From positions 558,001 through 622,000 of the forward strand of contig JADJQW010000002.1 in assembly GCA_016712535.1 (NCBI GenBank): 64,000 nt of DNA, in the 5' to 3' direction. Position numbers and translations under genes: made by a program. Source of the DNA: Flavobacteriales bacterium. Its GTDB lineage: Bacteria; Bacteroidota; Bacteroidia; Flavobacteriales_F; PHOS-HE28. Below, piece by piece: positions 28,643-38,410 of this stretch. Under the pieces are notes generated by a model. That model was not told the DNA's origin, searched no databases, and worked only from the letters and a program-made list of their open reading frames with translations. Position 1 is the stretch's first letter, and every line of letters begins with the position of its first letter.

Positions 28643-31600
28643 TCAGCGCAAGAGGTTCACGTGGCCGTGAATGATCCGCTTCTTCGGGGTGCTCAGTGCA
28701 TGCACCTTCAGCCTGTATGGATAAACGCCTTGGGGCAGTGGGGAGCCATCCTTCGTTCCATCCCAGTGGAAATCGAGTTCGGTGGTGGAGTACACCACAT
28801 GGCCCCATCGGTCGAAGACGAGCAGCTCGAAATCCTTCGGCGATAGGTCGTTACCGCTGATCCAGAAGGTCTCGTTGGGCTCCACGCCGTTCGGGGTGAA
28901 GGTGTTTGGCACCCAAACCATGAATTCGTCGTGGACATCCACCCAGGTACGGATCGTATCGGTGCAGCCCAATTCATTCGCCACCACGAGCATCACCGGG
29001 TAGGTTCCGCCAACGTCGTCCGGGAAATCCACCACGGGGTCCTGCTCCTCGCTGGTGCCGAACTCGCCGAAGTCCCACCACCAGCTCACCACGTTGGGTA
29101 CGCTCTGGTCGGTGAACTGCACGCGCGGGTCGTTGATCGTTGGCGGGTGCGGCGACCAGCTCAGCAGCGCTGTGGGCACCGTGAGTGTGCGGATCATGTT
29201 GTAAGCGGTGGTGTCCGTGGCACAGCCGTTCGGCCAGGTGATGAAGAGCGAGACATTGAAGTTGCCGGCGTCCTCGTAGCTGTGGGTAACCACGGAATCA
29301 TCGACCAGTTGCGCGCCATCGCCGAATTGCCAGAGCACGCTTGCGCCCTCGGTGGTGTCGCGCAACGCGAAGTTCACTGTGAAGGGCACGCAGCCGAAGG
29401 TGGTGTCCGCAGCAAGCTCGGTCACAGGCACATGCAGCACTTCGAGCCAGGCGCAGCGCGTAACGGTCGGTGTTTCGCAACCATCGCTGATGGTCACGCA
29501 GATGGTGGTGCTCTGCGGCGGCAAGGCCCACAGGCTATCGAGCAGCTGAGGCCCACTGCCCCAATCGAACTGGTAGGCGCCATCGCCCCCGCTGTAGCCC
29601 GTTGCGCGGTAGAGGACGGGCACGTTGAAACAGGTGGTATCGTCGATCAGTGGATCCAGCGTGAAGGCCGGGCGCACGTCGATGGTGGCGCTCACCGGAC
29701 CGAGGATGCAACCGTTCGCATCGGTGGCGATGACCGAATATTCCGTGGTGTCAGAAGGGCTCACGCCGTGCGGGCCAGCACCCGAGGCGCCGTGGCTCCA
29801 TTGGTAATTGATGGTGCCGGTGCCGCCGAAGGCCGATGCGCTAATGAGTCCTGTCCCCGTGAGGCAGATCAGCGTGTCTTGCGGCACGGCACCCCATTCG
29901 AGCGGCGGCGGTTCGGTGATCGTTGCCGTCAGCGTATCCAGGCAACCGTTGCCTTGCGGCCCTTCGCTGATGAAAGCCGTGTACGTGCCAGCTGCTGCTG
30001 TCAGGAGGTCGCCATTGGACCCGTTCGTGGCCTGCACGGTGGCGCCGGAGGCATCCACCCACAGGTAGTTCCAAGGGCCGCCCAAGCCGGTCGTGATCAA
30101 TTCAATGCTGCCCGTGCCCGCGTTGCATGCCACATGCACCAAGATGCTGTCGTTCTCCAGGAAGGAGGGTGGAATCACATCAACGGTGTCGCTTCCGAAG
30201 CACCAAGGCTGACCGAACGGGTGCGCGATCACCACAAAGGTGGTCGGCTGTGTGATCTGCGCGGTCACGTTCGGCGAATTCGGGGAATCCACGCCCGTTG
30301 CCGGAGTCCATTGCCAGGTCACTGGTCCCGCACCAGGCCCGCAATTACCCGCTCCAGCCCACAACTGGCCCGTGGCCGGGCCTTGGGGCGAATCGTAGAG
30401 GATCGTGCCATCGTAACCGAGCAATTCGAACGAGTTCTCATTGTTCCAGATGGTGCCCGCCTGATAGTAGATCGAAATGCTCGCGCCAACAGGAATGAGG
30501 AGAGAGACCGTGATCTGATTGGGGCCAGGGGCCACCGTGTAGGATGTGGTCGCGCCATTGATGGTCACCTGCACATTCGCCCCGCCATTCCATCCGTCGC
30601 CGAAGGATTCGTTGAGGACCAAGGTGTAATTGCACGTGGGTGGAGGAGGCGCGTAGGCCACGATCGATGCGTCGATGGTGGCAGGTTCGCTGCAGCTCGA
30701 TCCCAGTGTGACGATGGCTTCCACCTCCGGTGCGTTGGTGACGGTTACCGTGATCGCAGTGTCATAGGAACAGCCGAAATCATCCGTCACGGTGAAGGTG
30801 TAGTCATAGGTGCCCGGCACGGTCGGCGTGATGCTCGCTTGGAATGGGTCGTTCGGATTGGGCACCACGCCCGGCCCCGTCCATGCACCATCCGTGATCA
30901 CGGGCGTGAAATCGATGAGGTCGGGGTATAAGGCCGGGTTGAAATTGATATTCCAGGAGCAGAGGAATCCGTTGTCGATGGCCCACAGGTCGGAGACGCT
31001 GAAGGTCCAAGTGCCATTCAAAGGGCAGCCCACCAGGTTGTTCAAAGGCTGCACGCTGCTGTATGTGCCGGGAATGAGGGCATTGTTCGTTGGGGTGCCG
31101 CCGGGCATCACGTTCGGTGAGGCTCCAAAGGCGGCGCTCTGTGCGAAGGTTCCGAGGGTGGCGGTCGGGCTCCAGCAATAGTTCCAGCAGGTGCCGGGCA
31201 TCGGATTGGCAGCGTTGTCCGTGTCGTTGGCTCCGCCGAGGTAGGTGCCACCGCCGCCCTGTTGGTGCAGCACCGTTGATTGGCCGCTCGGACAGGTGAT
31301 GCTGATCACCAGGTCGCCCATGAAACTGTGCTCCATGTCCACGCAAACGCTCCATAGGTCGTTGACCGATGTGAGCGTAGTGCCCGGCGGGAACGATGTG
31401 TAGGTGAGCTGGCTCGAGAATGTCTGACCGACGTTGTCCGGCAGGTAAACACCAGCACCGAAATCCACGCTTGGCAAGGCGGTCCATGTAACAGGCGAAG
31501 CCGTACCGTATAGATCCACCGTGCCCCCTTGGCAAACCGACAGGCTTTCAGTAGTGCCGGCGAACACTGGAGTGGTGCCCACGAATACTTGAAGGTCCAC

Positions 31601-32326
31601 GGTCTGCGTATTCGAACAGCCGTTGTCGTCAGTAACCGTTAGCTGCGCTATGTAAGCACCGGGTGTTCCGAAAGAATGCGTCACCACGGGGGTGGAGGCG
31701 GTAGTGCCATCGCCGAGGTCCCATTCGTATTGGACCAGATTGAATCCGGGCTGTGCAAAGGACCCGGAACCGTCGAAGGTGAGCACTTCATCGGGACAGA
31801 CGAGCGCTGGCAAAGGCTCGCCGACGGTTGCCACGGCCATGGGAGGAAAGCAAGGTGTCACGCAGGTTATGGTGGCGGCGAATACTCCTGTGCCGACTTC
31901 ATTCGATTGGAATACCAGCGTGAGGCACCCGGATGCATTACCCGGTGAAGCGGATACGACTACACCCTGCAGCCCTGTCTCGGTCCAGATGCCGAGCAGT
32001 GGCGAAGCCACCCCCGGACCATCGTAGATGGCGAGATTATCCAAAGGCCCGGCGCCAGCTGCACTGAGGTCGAAAGTGATGAAGCTGAGGTGGATGCTCT
32101 GGCCCGGGGTATCCGGACAAATCGTCGCCGTGAAGTTCTCGTTGTCGCCATACCCCGTAGCTCCTTGGCCACCGCTATCGAGCAAGCCGCCCGTACAGGT
32201 GGTGATGGCCCCGTCGGCTATGGTATAGATCTGACCGTGCGAGTAACCTGTTGCAAGAAGGCCAAGGCCAAGGGCGAATCTTGGCAGGTGACGCTGTAGC
32301 AGCGCATTAAGGGGGAGGATGGGCAT
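28643..32326 (-). CDS. Large T9SS type B surface protein (CUB/PKD/P-domain modules), 1,227 residues
   Basis: A signal peptide (to about YSHGQ) is followed by a CUB-like domain (ENFTATICPDTPG, GVFAATITC), a PKD domain (WDLGDGT) and a P-like jelly roll (MEHSFMGDLVISITCPSG, then DNGFLCSWNINFNPAL). A C-x-Y FGDGWNG module and SprB-like sequences come next, then two more PKD-like domains (WQFGDG, WWDFGEFG). The end is the type B CTD (VPNTFTPNGVEPNETF, VFDRWGHVVY, ending HVNLLR). It shares the N-terminal half with the giant gene and the next upstream gene, but lacks the 79-residue repeats. It is probably a surface adhesin; the ligand is unknown. Confidence 0.9.
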   Translation of the reverse strand: MPILPLNALLQRHLPRFALGLGLLATGYSHGQIYTIADGAITTCTGGLLDSGGQGATGYGDNENFTATICPDTPGQSIHLSFITFDLSAAGAGPLDNLAIYDGPGVASPLLGIWTETGLQGVVVSASPGNASGCLTLVFQSNEVGTGVFAATITCVTPCFPPMAVATVGEPLPALVCPDEVLTFDGSGSFAQPGFNLVQYEWDLGDGTTASTPVVTHSFGTPGAYIAQLTVTDDNGCSNTQTVDLQVFVGTTPVFAGTTESLSVCQGGTVDLYGTASPVTWTALPSVDFGAGVYLPDNVGQTFSSQLTYTSFPPGTTLTSVNDLWSVCVDMEHSFMGDLVISITCPSGQSTVLHQQGGGGTYLGGANDTDNAANPMPGTCWNYCWSPTATLGTFAQSAAFGASPNVMPGGTPTNNALIPGTYSSVQPLNNLVGCPLNGTWTFSVSDLWAIDNGFLCSWNINFNPALYPDLIDFTPVITDGAWTGPGVVPNPNDPFQASITPTVPGTYDYTFTVTDDFGCSYDTAITVTVTNAPEVEAIVTLGSSCSEPATIDASIVAYAPPPPTCNYTLVLNESFGDGWNGGANVQVTINGATTSYTVAPGPNQITVSLLIPVGASISIYYQAGTIWNNENSFELLGYDGTILYDSPQGPATGQLWAGAGNCGPGAGPVTWQWTPATGVDSPNSPNVTAQITQPTTFVVIAHPFGQPWCFGSDTVDVIPPSFLENDSILVHVACNAGTGSIELITTGLGGPWNYLWVDASGATVQATNGSNGDLLTAAAGTYTAFISEGPQGNGCLDTLTATITEPPPLEWGAVPQDTLICLTGTGLISASAFGGTGTINYQWSHGASGAGPHGVSPSDTTEYSVIATDANGCILGPVSATIDVRPAFTLDPLIDDTTCFNVPVLYRATGYSGGDGAYQFDWGSGPQLLDSLWALPPQSTTICVTISDGCETPTVTRCAWLEVLHVPVTELAADTTFGCVPFTVNFALRDTTEGASVLWQFGDGAQLVDDSVVTHSYEDAGNFNVSLFITWPNGCATDTTAYNMIRTLTVPTALLSWSPHPPTINDPRVQFTDQSVPNVVSWWWDFGEFGTSEEQDPVVDFPDDVGGTYPVMLVVANELGCTDTIRTWVDVHDEFMVWVPNTFTPNGVEPNETFWISGNDLSPKDFELLVFDRWGHVVYSTTELDFHWDGTKDGSPLPQGVYPYRLKVHALSTPKKRIIHGHVNLLR

Positions 32327-32420
32327 TGCGAATGATCCGCAAGATCGCGATTACCCGCATGTGACGCAGCCCCCCGTTCCCTCGGCGCCTTGGATGGCTG
32401 AACTTGGGCTGAAAAGCGAG

Positions 32421-32445
32421 CGGCGCCCCGGTAACCGGGGCGCCG
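32421..32445 (-). terminator. Terminator hairpin after third adhesin gene
   Basis: A 12-bp arm pairs with its complement (32421-32432 with 32434-32445), with only a very small loop. On the minus strand a T-run (TTTT) follows. It lies 26 bp past the stop of the 1,225-residue adhesin gene. Confidence 0.65.
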
Positions 32446-32470
32446 CCGAAGAAACCTGCTTCGCGCCGCG

Positions 32471-35400
32471 TTATTTGATCAGCGTCACATGGCCCATGAG
32501 CTCCTTGCGGGTCTCGCTGTCCTTTATCTCGTAGGTGATCCGGTAGGCGTACACATCGGTCTTCAGGGCCTTGCCGTTGTTGTTGGCAGCGCCATTCCAG
32601 AAGTTCTTGTAGTCGTCGGTTTGGAACACCACCTGGCCCCAGCGGTCGAAGACCTTCAGCTCGAAGGTCGTGATCGCGTCGATGTTCGTGCTCATGCCCC
32701 AAGTCTCATTGATATCGTCGCCGTCGGGGGAGAATGAGTTGGGCACATAAACGAACAGCACATCGTCGATGACCACCGTATGGCAGATGGTATCGGCGCA
32801 GAGATTCTCGTTGAAGGCCACCATGCACACCTCATATTGGCCGGGCTCGCGGTTGTTGAATTCGAAGAATGGCGACGGGTCGTTGGTTGTCATCAACCCT
32901 GCGATGTCCCACCAATAGGTCTCCGCTCCGGTGCTGGTATTGCCGAACCAGATCCGCGGGTCATTCACATTGGCGGGAATCGGATTCCAGACGAAGTCCG
33001 CCACTACGGGTGGCGGCCCCTGCACGAATCCGAAGCCAGCGGCCAAGCAGCCGGCTGCATCCTGTATCCGGATGGGGTAGTACTGTTCACAGGCTCCGGT
33101 GAGCAGCGGCTCGGGCTGCCAATTCTGCCCGTCGTCGAAGCTGTAGAGCACGGCCTGGGTGTCGTACACCTCAACCTCGCCATCGCAATAGCCGGAACAC
33201 GTAACGGGCCGCACCACCACGCTATCAATCACTAATTGCGGGGGCTCGCCGATGAGGAACTCACTCGTTCCTGTGCAGCCGTTGTCATCGGTGACGGTGA
33301 GCGAGTAGGTGCCCGCGCAAAGGCTGGTGATGCTATTCACGCCCAAGCCCGCTTGGCCAGTGCTCCACGCGAAGCCGAAGTCTCCGGCCGCCCCAGTGTT
33401 GCCTCCAGCAACGGCCGCGCTCGCTGTCCCATCGCAGTACGTGTAGCAGATGGCATCGGTGGGGGTGAAGTCGATGACGATGGTGTCGGTGAACGTGAGC
33501 TGAACGCTGTCGATCAGGTAGCAGAAAGCACCATCGTCCTCGATCCAATAGAACCAGTGCGTTCCGCCCATGCCGGGTTGCACGGTCACTGTGGTCTGCG
33601 TAGCGTTGGCATCAGCGAAGACCGCACCTGCAGGACCGCTCCATACGCCGACTCCGGTGTTGCCAGGAGAAACGGAAAGCCCGTTGGTGAGGTCGCAGGA
33701 GTATCCGCCGGGTCCCATCACCACAATGCCGCAGCAAGACGGGTCGTCCGCAGGGATCACGGTGATGTCGAGCTGCGCGGTGGCTTGGCAACCGGCCGCG
33801 CTGGTCACGGTGTAGGTGAATAGCTCCGAGGCCTCCCAGGTGGGGTCGAACTGGTCATCGACCACAGCCCCAACCGAGTTGGTCCACTCGCCGCCGGGAT
33901 CCGGTGTGCCTAAGAGTGAGTCGTTCATGAAGAACACCGCTTCATTGGCGCAGATCGTGACCGCGTTGTCCTGTCCGGCGTCAATGCTTGGGTCAGGCGC
34001 TACGAGCACACTGTCCATCACCGCGCACGCCGGTGACCCCAAGGGATAGGAAGTCAGATAATACCAGGTGGCTTGCGTTGTGAATACGTTAGTGGTGGGG
34101 TCGCTGGGGTCATCCAAGCCATCCGTAGGTGACCATTCCCAGACGATCGGGCTGGTACCGCCTCCGCAAACGATCACACCGCTGTACGAAACGCCGGTCA
34201 GAGGTCCCTGGCCAGAGGCATAGACCTGCACGCCCATGTCGTTGGTGAGGATGAAGGAGTTCTCGTTGTTCCAGATCGACCCAGCGGTGTATGTCAGCGT
34301 GATGCTCTGGCCAGTGCTCACATTCAGCGGGATGATCTGCTGAAGGGTTCCAGCTGTGCTGATGGCGTAGTTCGTGACCACCCCGTCAATGCTCACTGCC
34401 AAGGTCGCTCCACCGTTCCAGGTATCGCCGAACGTCTCGTTCAGCTGCAGTTGCCACACGCAATTGGTGGGCGGCCCGTTGGCCACCACAGCTCCTGCCA
34501 TGGGCTCCGGGTCGTTGCAGAGGATGATGTCCGGCCCCGCATCGATCTCCATCTGAGGCGCCACGGTCACTGTTACGGTGGTGTCGTAGGTGCACCCGAA
34601 ATTGTCGATGGCCGTGAGGGTATAGTTGTAGGTGCCTGCGCCTGTCGGTGTAGCGGTGGCCGTGAGCGGATCGTTGGGGTTGAGCGTGATGAAAGGACCG
34701 CTCCAGAAGACGGAATCAGAAACTGACGTGTTGATCACCGGTGTGAACTGGGTCACATCAGGAATGATGGCAGGATTGAAGTTGAGCTCCCAGCTGCACA
34801 GGAAGCCATTATCAGCGCCCCATAGGTCAAGCGAAGTGAAGGTCCATGTGCCGTTGAGCGGGCAGTTCTGCAGGTTGCTCCACGGTTGGACCGGGGTATA
34901 GGTGCCTGGAATGAGCGCGTTGTTCGGAGGCGTGCCGCCATTCATGACGTTGGGCGTGGCTCCGAAGGCTGCGCACTGGGCGAAGGTCCCCAGGGTTGCG
35001 GTCGGGCTCCAGCAATACTCCCAACATGTTCCTGCAATCGGATTGGCGTTGCTGTCACCATCATTGGCACCACCGATGTAGGTGCCGCCGCCGCCTTGTT
35101 GGTGCAAGATGATCACTTGCCCGTTGGGGCAGGTCACGGAAAGGACCAAGTCTCCTGTGAAACTGTGTTCCATGCTCACGCAAATGGTCTGAAGGTCATT
35201 CGCGTTCGTGAGCATCTGGCCGGGATCGAACTGCGTGAATTCGATTTCGCTGGTGAAGGGTGTTCCTACATCATCGGGCAGGTAAACGCCATCTCCGAAG
35301 TTGGCTTCCGGTATGCCGGTCCATGTGATCGGGGTGACCATGCCGGTCAGGTCAACCGTGGCGCCCAAGCACGTCTCCAAGCTTTCCATGGTACCCATGA

Positions 35401-36148
35401 AGCTCGGAGTAGTGCTCACGAGGATCTGGAGGTCAACCACGTTGCTGTTCACGCAATCGTTGTCGTCAACGAGATTCAGCTGCACGATGTATTCTCCCGG
35501 GACGGTGTAAGAATGGCTGGCTGTAGGGCCCGTGGCGGTAGTGCCGTCGTCAAAGACCCATGTGTAGCTCACGATGTTGAAGCCGGCGGCGGCGAAGGAA
35601 GCAGAGCCATCGAAGTCGATCACTTCACCTTGGCAGACCAATGCAGGACCCGGCTCGCTCATGGTGGCCACGGCCTCTGGACGATCGCATGGCGTGAAGC
35701 AGGTGATGCTGGCCGCAAAATCACCGACCCCCGTTCCGTTCGAATTGAATCGAACCGTGAGGCAGCCGGTGGGGTTGAAGGTGGTGGCCGATACGACCAA
35801 GCCCAAAAGAGCGCCCCCGGAGTAGTTCCCCAAGAAGGTGGCTCCGGTATTATCGCCATCCCAGATGCTGATGGCATCCCACGTGTTGTTGGCTCCGCTC
35901 TGATCCAGATTGAAGACCGCCCAGGTCAGGGAGATGCCGTCGCCGGGTTGGTCTGGGCAGATCACAACGGTGAAGTTCTCGTTGGTGCCGTAGGAGGCCG
36001 CTGGTCCGCCGCTATCCTCAAGCACACCGGCGCAGGTGGTGATGCTCCCTGCCGTGATGCTGAATTGCTGGCCACTCGCCGAATTGGCGACGAGCAGGGT
36101 TGCAACCGGTAGGAACAGGGTGTATAAGAGTCGCTGCATGCGGTTCAT
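32471..36148 (-). CDS. Large T9SS type B surface protein (CUB/PKD/P-domain modules), 1,225 residues
   Basis: The ATG at 36148 starts a signal peptide ending SASGQ; the frame is open further upstream to 36223. The order matches the two genes downstream: CUB-like domain (ENFTVVICPDQPG), PKD (WVFDDGT), P-like jelly roll (MEHSFTGDLVLSVTCPNG, LCSWELNFNP) and an FGDTWNG module. One 79-residue-like domain then appears (AVTICANEAVFFMNDSLLGTPDPGG), followed by SprB-like repeats, a PKD-like segment and the type B CTD (VPNSFSPDGDDINETW, VFDRWGQVVF, ending GHVTLIK). The lone 79-like unit shows where the giant gene's repeats could have come from. It is probably surface exposed through T9SS; the function is inferred. 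Confidence 0.9.
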   Translation of the reverse strand: MNRMQRLLYTLFLPVATLLVANSASGQQFSITAGSITTCAGVLEDSGGPAASYGTNENFTVVICPDQPGDGISLTWAVFNLDQSGANNTWDAISIWDGDNTGATFLGNYSGGALLGLVVSATTFNPTGCLTVRFNSNGTGVGDFAASITCFTPCDRPEAVATMSEPGPALVCQGEVIDFDGSASFAAAGFNIVSYTWVFDDGTTATGPTASHSYTVPGEYIVQLNLVDDNDCVNSNVVDLQILVSTTPSFMGTMESLETCLGATVDLTGMVTPITWTGIPEANFGDGVYLPDDVGTPFTSEIEFTQFDPGQMLTNANDLQTICVSMEHSFTGDLVLSVTCPNGQVIILHQQGGGGTYIGGANDGDSNANPIAGTCWEYCWSPTATLGTFAQCAAFGATPNVMNGGTPPNNALIPGTYTPVQPWSNLQNCPLNGTWTFTSLDLWGADNGFLCSWELNFNPAIIPDVTQFTPVINTSVSDSVFWSGPFITLNPNDPLTATATPTGAGTYNYTLTAIDNFGCTYDTTVTVTVAPQMEIDAGPDIILCNDPEPMAGAVVANGPPTNCVWQLQLNETFGDTWNGGATLAVSIDGVVTNYAISTAGTLQQIIPLNVSTGQSITLTYTAGSIWNNENSFILTNDMGVQVYASGQGPLTGVSYSGVIVCGGGTSPIVWEWSPTDGLDDPSDPTTNVFTTQATWYYLTSYPLGSPACAVMDSVLVAPDPSIDAGQDNAVTICANEAVFFMNDSLLGTPDPGGEWTNSVGAVVDDQFDPTWEASELFTYTVTSAAGCQATAQLDITVIPADDPSCCGIVVMGPGGYSCDLTNGLSVSPGNTGVGVWSGPAGAVFADANATQTTVTVQPGMGGTHWFYWIEDDGAFCYLIDSVQLTFTDTIVIDFTPTDAICYTYCDGTASAAVAGGNTGAAGDFGFAWSTGQAGLGVNSITSLCAGTYSLTVTDDNGCTGTSEFLIGEPPQLVIDSVVVRPVTCSGYCDGEVEVYDTQAVLYSFDDGQNWQPEPLLTGACEQYYPIRIQDAAGCLAAGFGFVQGPPPVVADFVWNPIPANVNDPRIWFGNTSTGAETYWWDIAGLMTTNDPSPFFEFNNREPGQYEVCMVAFNENLCADTICHTVVIDDVLFVYVPNSFSPDGDDINETWGMSTNIDAITTFELKVFDRWGQVVFQTDDYKNFWNGAANNNGKALKTDVYAYRITYEIKDSETRKELMGHVTLIK

Positions 36149-36226
36149 GACGTACGTTGGCAAATAGGTGCGAGAAGCCCTTTGATTGATGCGCTGCGAG
36201 GTGCTGAGGTTGCCCGGCTCCAAAAA

Positions 36227-36255
36227 TAGGCCCCGGCCTTGCGGGCCGGGGCCTA
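36227..36255 (-). terminator. Rho-independent terminator after the PKD/T9SS-CTD gene
   Basis: A perfect 12-bp GC-rich stem (36227-36238 with 36244-36255) with loop of 5 is followed on the minus strand by TTTTTG. It separates the sigma/PKD operon from the adhesin genes. Confidence 0.85.
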
Positions 36256-36278
36256 GGAGCTTCCCGAAAATATGAACC

Positions 36279-37553
36279 CTAGCGCAGCAGGCTCACCGTG
36301 CCGGTATAGGTTCCTCCAAGCGCTTCGCCGTCCTTCATCTCCACCATCCACACATAATCACCCGTGGCACAGGGCGCGCCAACGCCATTCACGCGGCCAT
36401 TCCAAGGCCGTTTCAGATCGGAGGTCTCGTACATCAACGCCCCGGTGGCGGGGTCATGAATGGTCATCCGGAACCGGCGCTCCAAGGTCTTCAGCGCCTC
36501 GGGAATGAAGTGCTCCTCAACCCCATCGCCGTTGGGCGAAAAGGCCGGTGCCGCCAGAAGATTGTAATCCTCTTTGATGCGCACCACGCGCTCGGTGCGG
36601 TCGGTGCAGCCGATGGCATTGGTCACGATCAGGCTCACGGCGTAATCGCCCTTCTTCTTGTAGACGTGGGTCGGTACTTGAAGCGTGCTGATGCTGCCAT
36701 CGCCGAAATCCCACAAGTACGAACTGCCCTTGAGGCTCTTATTCTCGAAATGAACCGAGGGAACCCGGTCCAGGTATTCCTGGGGCATCGGGTTGAAGGC
36801 CGCTTCGGGGCGCTCATGGATGACGATCACATCCGATACAGGCTTGTTGAAGATGGTGCCACCTGTGGCAGAACTCATCGAGAGCGTCACTTCATAGCGG
36901 CCCGCCTTGTTGTATGCATGCTTCGGCGCCGGGTCGGTTCCGAACGTGCCATCGCCGAAGTTCCACAGCATGCGCGTTCCGGGAGCCGCCATGTTGGTCA
37001 CCTCGAATTCAACGGATGTGCCGGGGCAGCCTTGGGTGATGCTCGGGCGGATGCTCACCTCGTCGCTGGCTGGTGCTGAAGGCTTTACGGGTGTCATGTT
37101 CGCCGCGGAACTCGTGCTCGGGAGCTCTGCTTGTTCGCTGCGTGCTGGCGATTCCGTGCGGACCTCGCTACGGGTATTGGCTGCTTGCTTGAGCCGGGGC
37201 TCGCTCACTTGACCGATTGGGCTTTCATCGGGAATAGAAGCCGCCGGCATGCTGGCCTTCTCTTGAGCAGGGCTGAACAAAGCAGGAACCGCTTCGTCAT
37301 CGTGCTGCACGCTGGTCACCGATTGCTCGGTTCCGCTATCGGCGAGTATCTGGTACATGGTGGCAGAGAAGGCTACTACGCCACCGAAGAGCAGCGCCAG
37401 CAAGCCGAGCGACCAGCGCCCTTGCTTCCTTTCAGTCTTGCTCAGGCTCCGGTCCAACTGAGCCCAGTCGGCCGAATTGTAAGGCACTTCGTACTGATCC
37501 AGCGATTGCCGCAGGGCCTGCTCGAAGGCGTCGGGTTTGTTCTTCATCTCCAT
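36279..37553 (-). CDS. Single-span membrane protein with two PKD domains and T9SS type B CTD, in anti-sigma position
   Basis: This 424-residue protein has a short cytoplasmic head (residues 1-46; FEQALRQSLDQYEVPYNSADWAQLDRSL), one membrane helix at about 47-69 and a low-complexity Ser/Ala/Glu/Pro linker to about 170. PKD domains at 173-250 (WNFGDG) and 255-325 (WDFGDG) follow. A gliding-motility-type CTD (FSPNGDGVEEHF at 338-349) ends at VSLLR. The head resembles the D/E-x-P-x-x-x-W-x-x-L/I pattern of Bacteroidota anti-sigma-like membrane proteins. It starts 3 bp after the ECF sigma factor stop. That position suggests it holds the sigma factor (inference). No cleavable signal peptide is seen, so the CTD would remain anchored in the periplasm. 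Confidence 0.82.
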   Translation of the reverse strand: MEMKNKPDAFEQALRQSLDQYEVPYNSADWAQLDRSLSKTERKQGRWSLGLLALLFGGVVAFSATMYQILADSGTEQSVTSVQHDDEAVPALFSPAQEKASMPAASIPDESPIGQVSEPRLKQAANTRSEVRTESPARSEQAELPSTSSAANMTPVKPSAPASDEVSIRPSITQGCPGTSVEFEVTNMAAPGTRMLWNFGDGTFGTDPAPKHAYNKAGRYEVTLSMSSATGGTIFNKPVSDVIVIHERPEAAFNPMPQEYLDRVPSVHFENKSLKGSSYLWDFGDGSISTLQVPTHVYKKKGDYAVSLIVTNAIGCTDRTERVVRIKEDYNLLAAPAFSPNGDGVEEHFIPEALKTLERRFRMTIHDPATGALMYETSDLKRPWNGRVNGVGAPCATGDYVWMVEMKDGEALGGTYTGTVSLLR

Positions 37554-37556
37554 CGC

Positions 37557-38186
37557 TCAATTGATCTTGTTCTCCTGCCGCAGCAATTTCTTCAGGTTGT
37601 GCTTGGCTTTGGCCAGGTTGCTCTTGCTGGTGCCCACATTGATTCCGAGCGCGTCGGCGATTTCCTTATGGGTCATTTCCTCGAAAACATACAGATTGAA
37701 CACAGTCCGGTAGGCCGGGGTAAGCTTCTGCATGGCGTTGATCACGTCCGCCGGCTTCAGGTCAGGAAGCTCTTCTCCGGTATCGTCAGCGAGTGTGTCT
37801 TCTTCGTCCTGGTCCTTGAAATCCTCGATGCTGCGCTCTTCGCCCAGGAGCAGGTAGCTGTGCTTGCTGCGCCGGAAGTGGTCGATCGCGGTGTTCACGA
37901 TGATGCGCCGGATCCAACCCTCGAACGAACCCGCCCGATTGAAGGACTCCATGCTGCGGAACACCTTGATGAATCCATCCTGAAGGATATCCTTAGCCTG
38001 GTCGGTGTTCTTGGTGTAGCGCATGCACACCGCCATCATCTTGCCATAGAACTGTTCATAGACCCGCTGCTGCGCACGGCGGTCACCAGCAACGCAACCA
38101 TCCACCAATTCACCGAAAGCCGCCTGTTGGCTCTCGGTATTCACCCAGCTTAGGGTAAGCCGCGGGGCGATGCGTTCCGGTGTCAT
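37557..38186 (-). CDS. ECF-type RNA polymerase sigma factor
   Basis: The open frame begins at 38279, but the ATG at 38186 (MTPERIAPRLTLSW) gives a typical length of 209 residues. Region 2 reads GKMMAVCMRYTKNTDQAKDILQDGFIKVFR, with the GWIRRIIVNTAIDHFRR helix. An acidic linker (DQDEEDTLADDTGEEL) precedes region 4 (LTPAYRTVFNLYVFEEMTHKEIADALG, then GTSKSNLAKAKHNLKKLL). These are the classic ECF sigma-70 patterns. It directs transcription of an unknown regulon, possibly including the adhesin genes read in the same direction. Its stop is 3 bp upstream of the membrane PKD gene, a normal sigma/anti-sigma arrangement. It is divergent from mdh. Confidence 0.93.
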   Translation of the reverse strand: MTPERIAPRLTLSWVNTESQQAAFGELVDGCVAGDRRAQQRVYEQFYGKMMAVCMRYTKNTDQAKDILQDGFIKVFRSMESFNRAGSFEGWIRRIIVNTAIDHFRRSKHSYLLLGEERSIEDFKDQDEEDTLADDTGEELPDLKPADVINAMQKLTPAYRTVFNLYVFEEMTHKEIADALGINVGTSKSNLAKAKHNLKKLLRQENKIN

Positions 38187-38410
38187 GATCGGAGCCTTCG
38201 TGGGTTGGCTTGGAGCGGACAAGATAGGCATCGGGCTGAAGACGAGGGTAGCCCCGCTGGGATGCCTGCAAGGTTCCATTCAAAGCGAACGGGGTCTTCA
38301 ACATCGGCTGACAATTGCCCATCAACGCGGCTGTACCGAGCGCCTACATTCGCCCCCGCGCTGCTCTGTTGGCAATGCGCAAACAACCCTCTAATCCCCG
38401 CACGTTCAGG

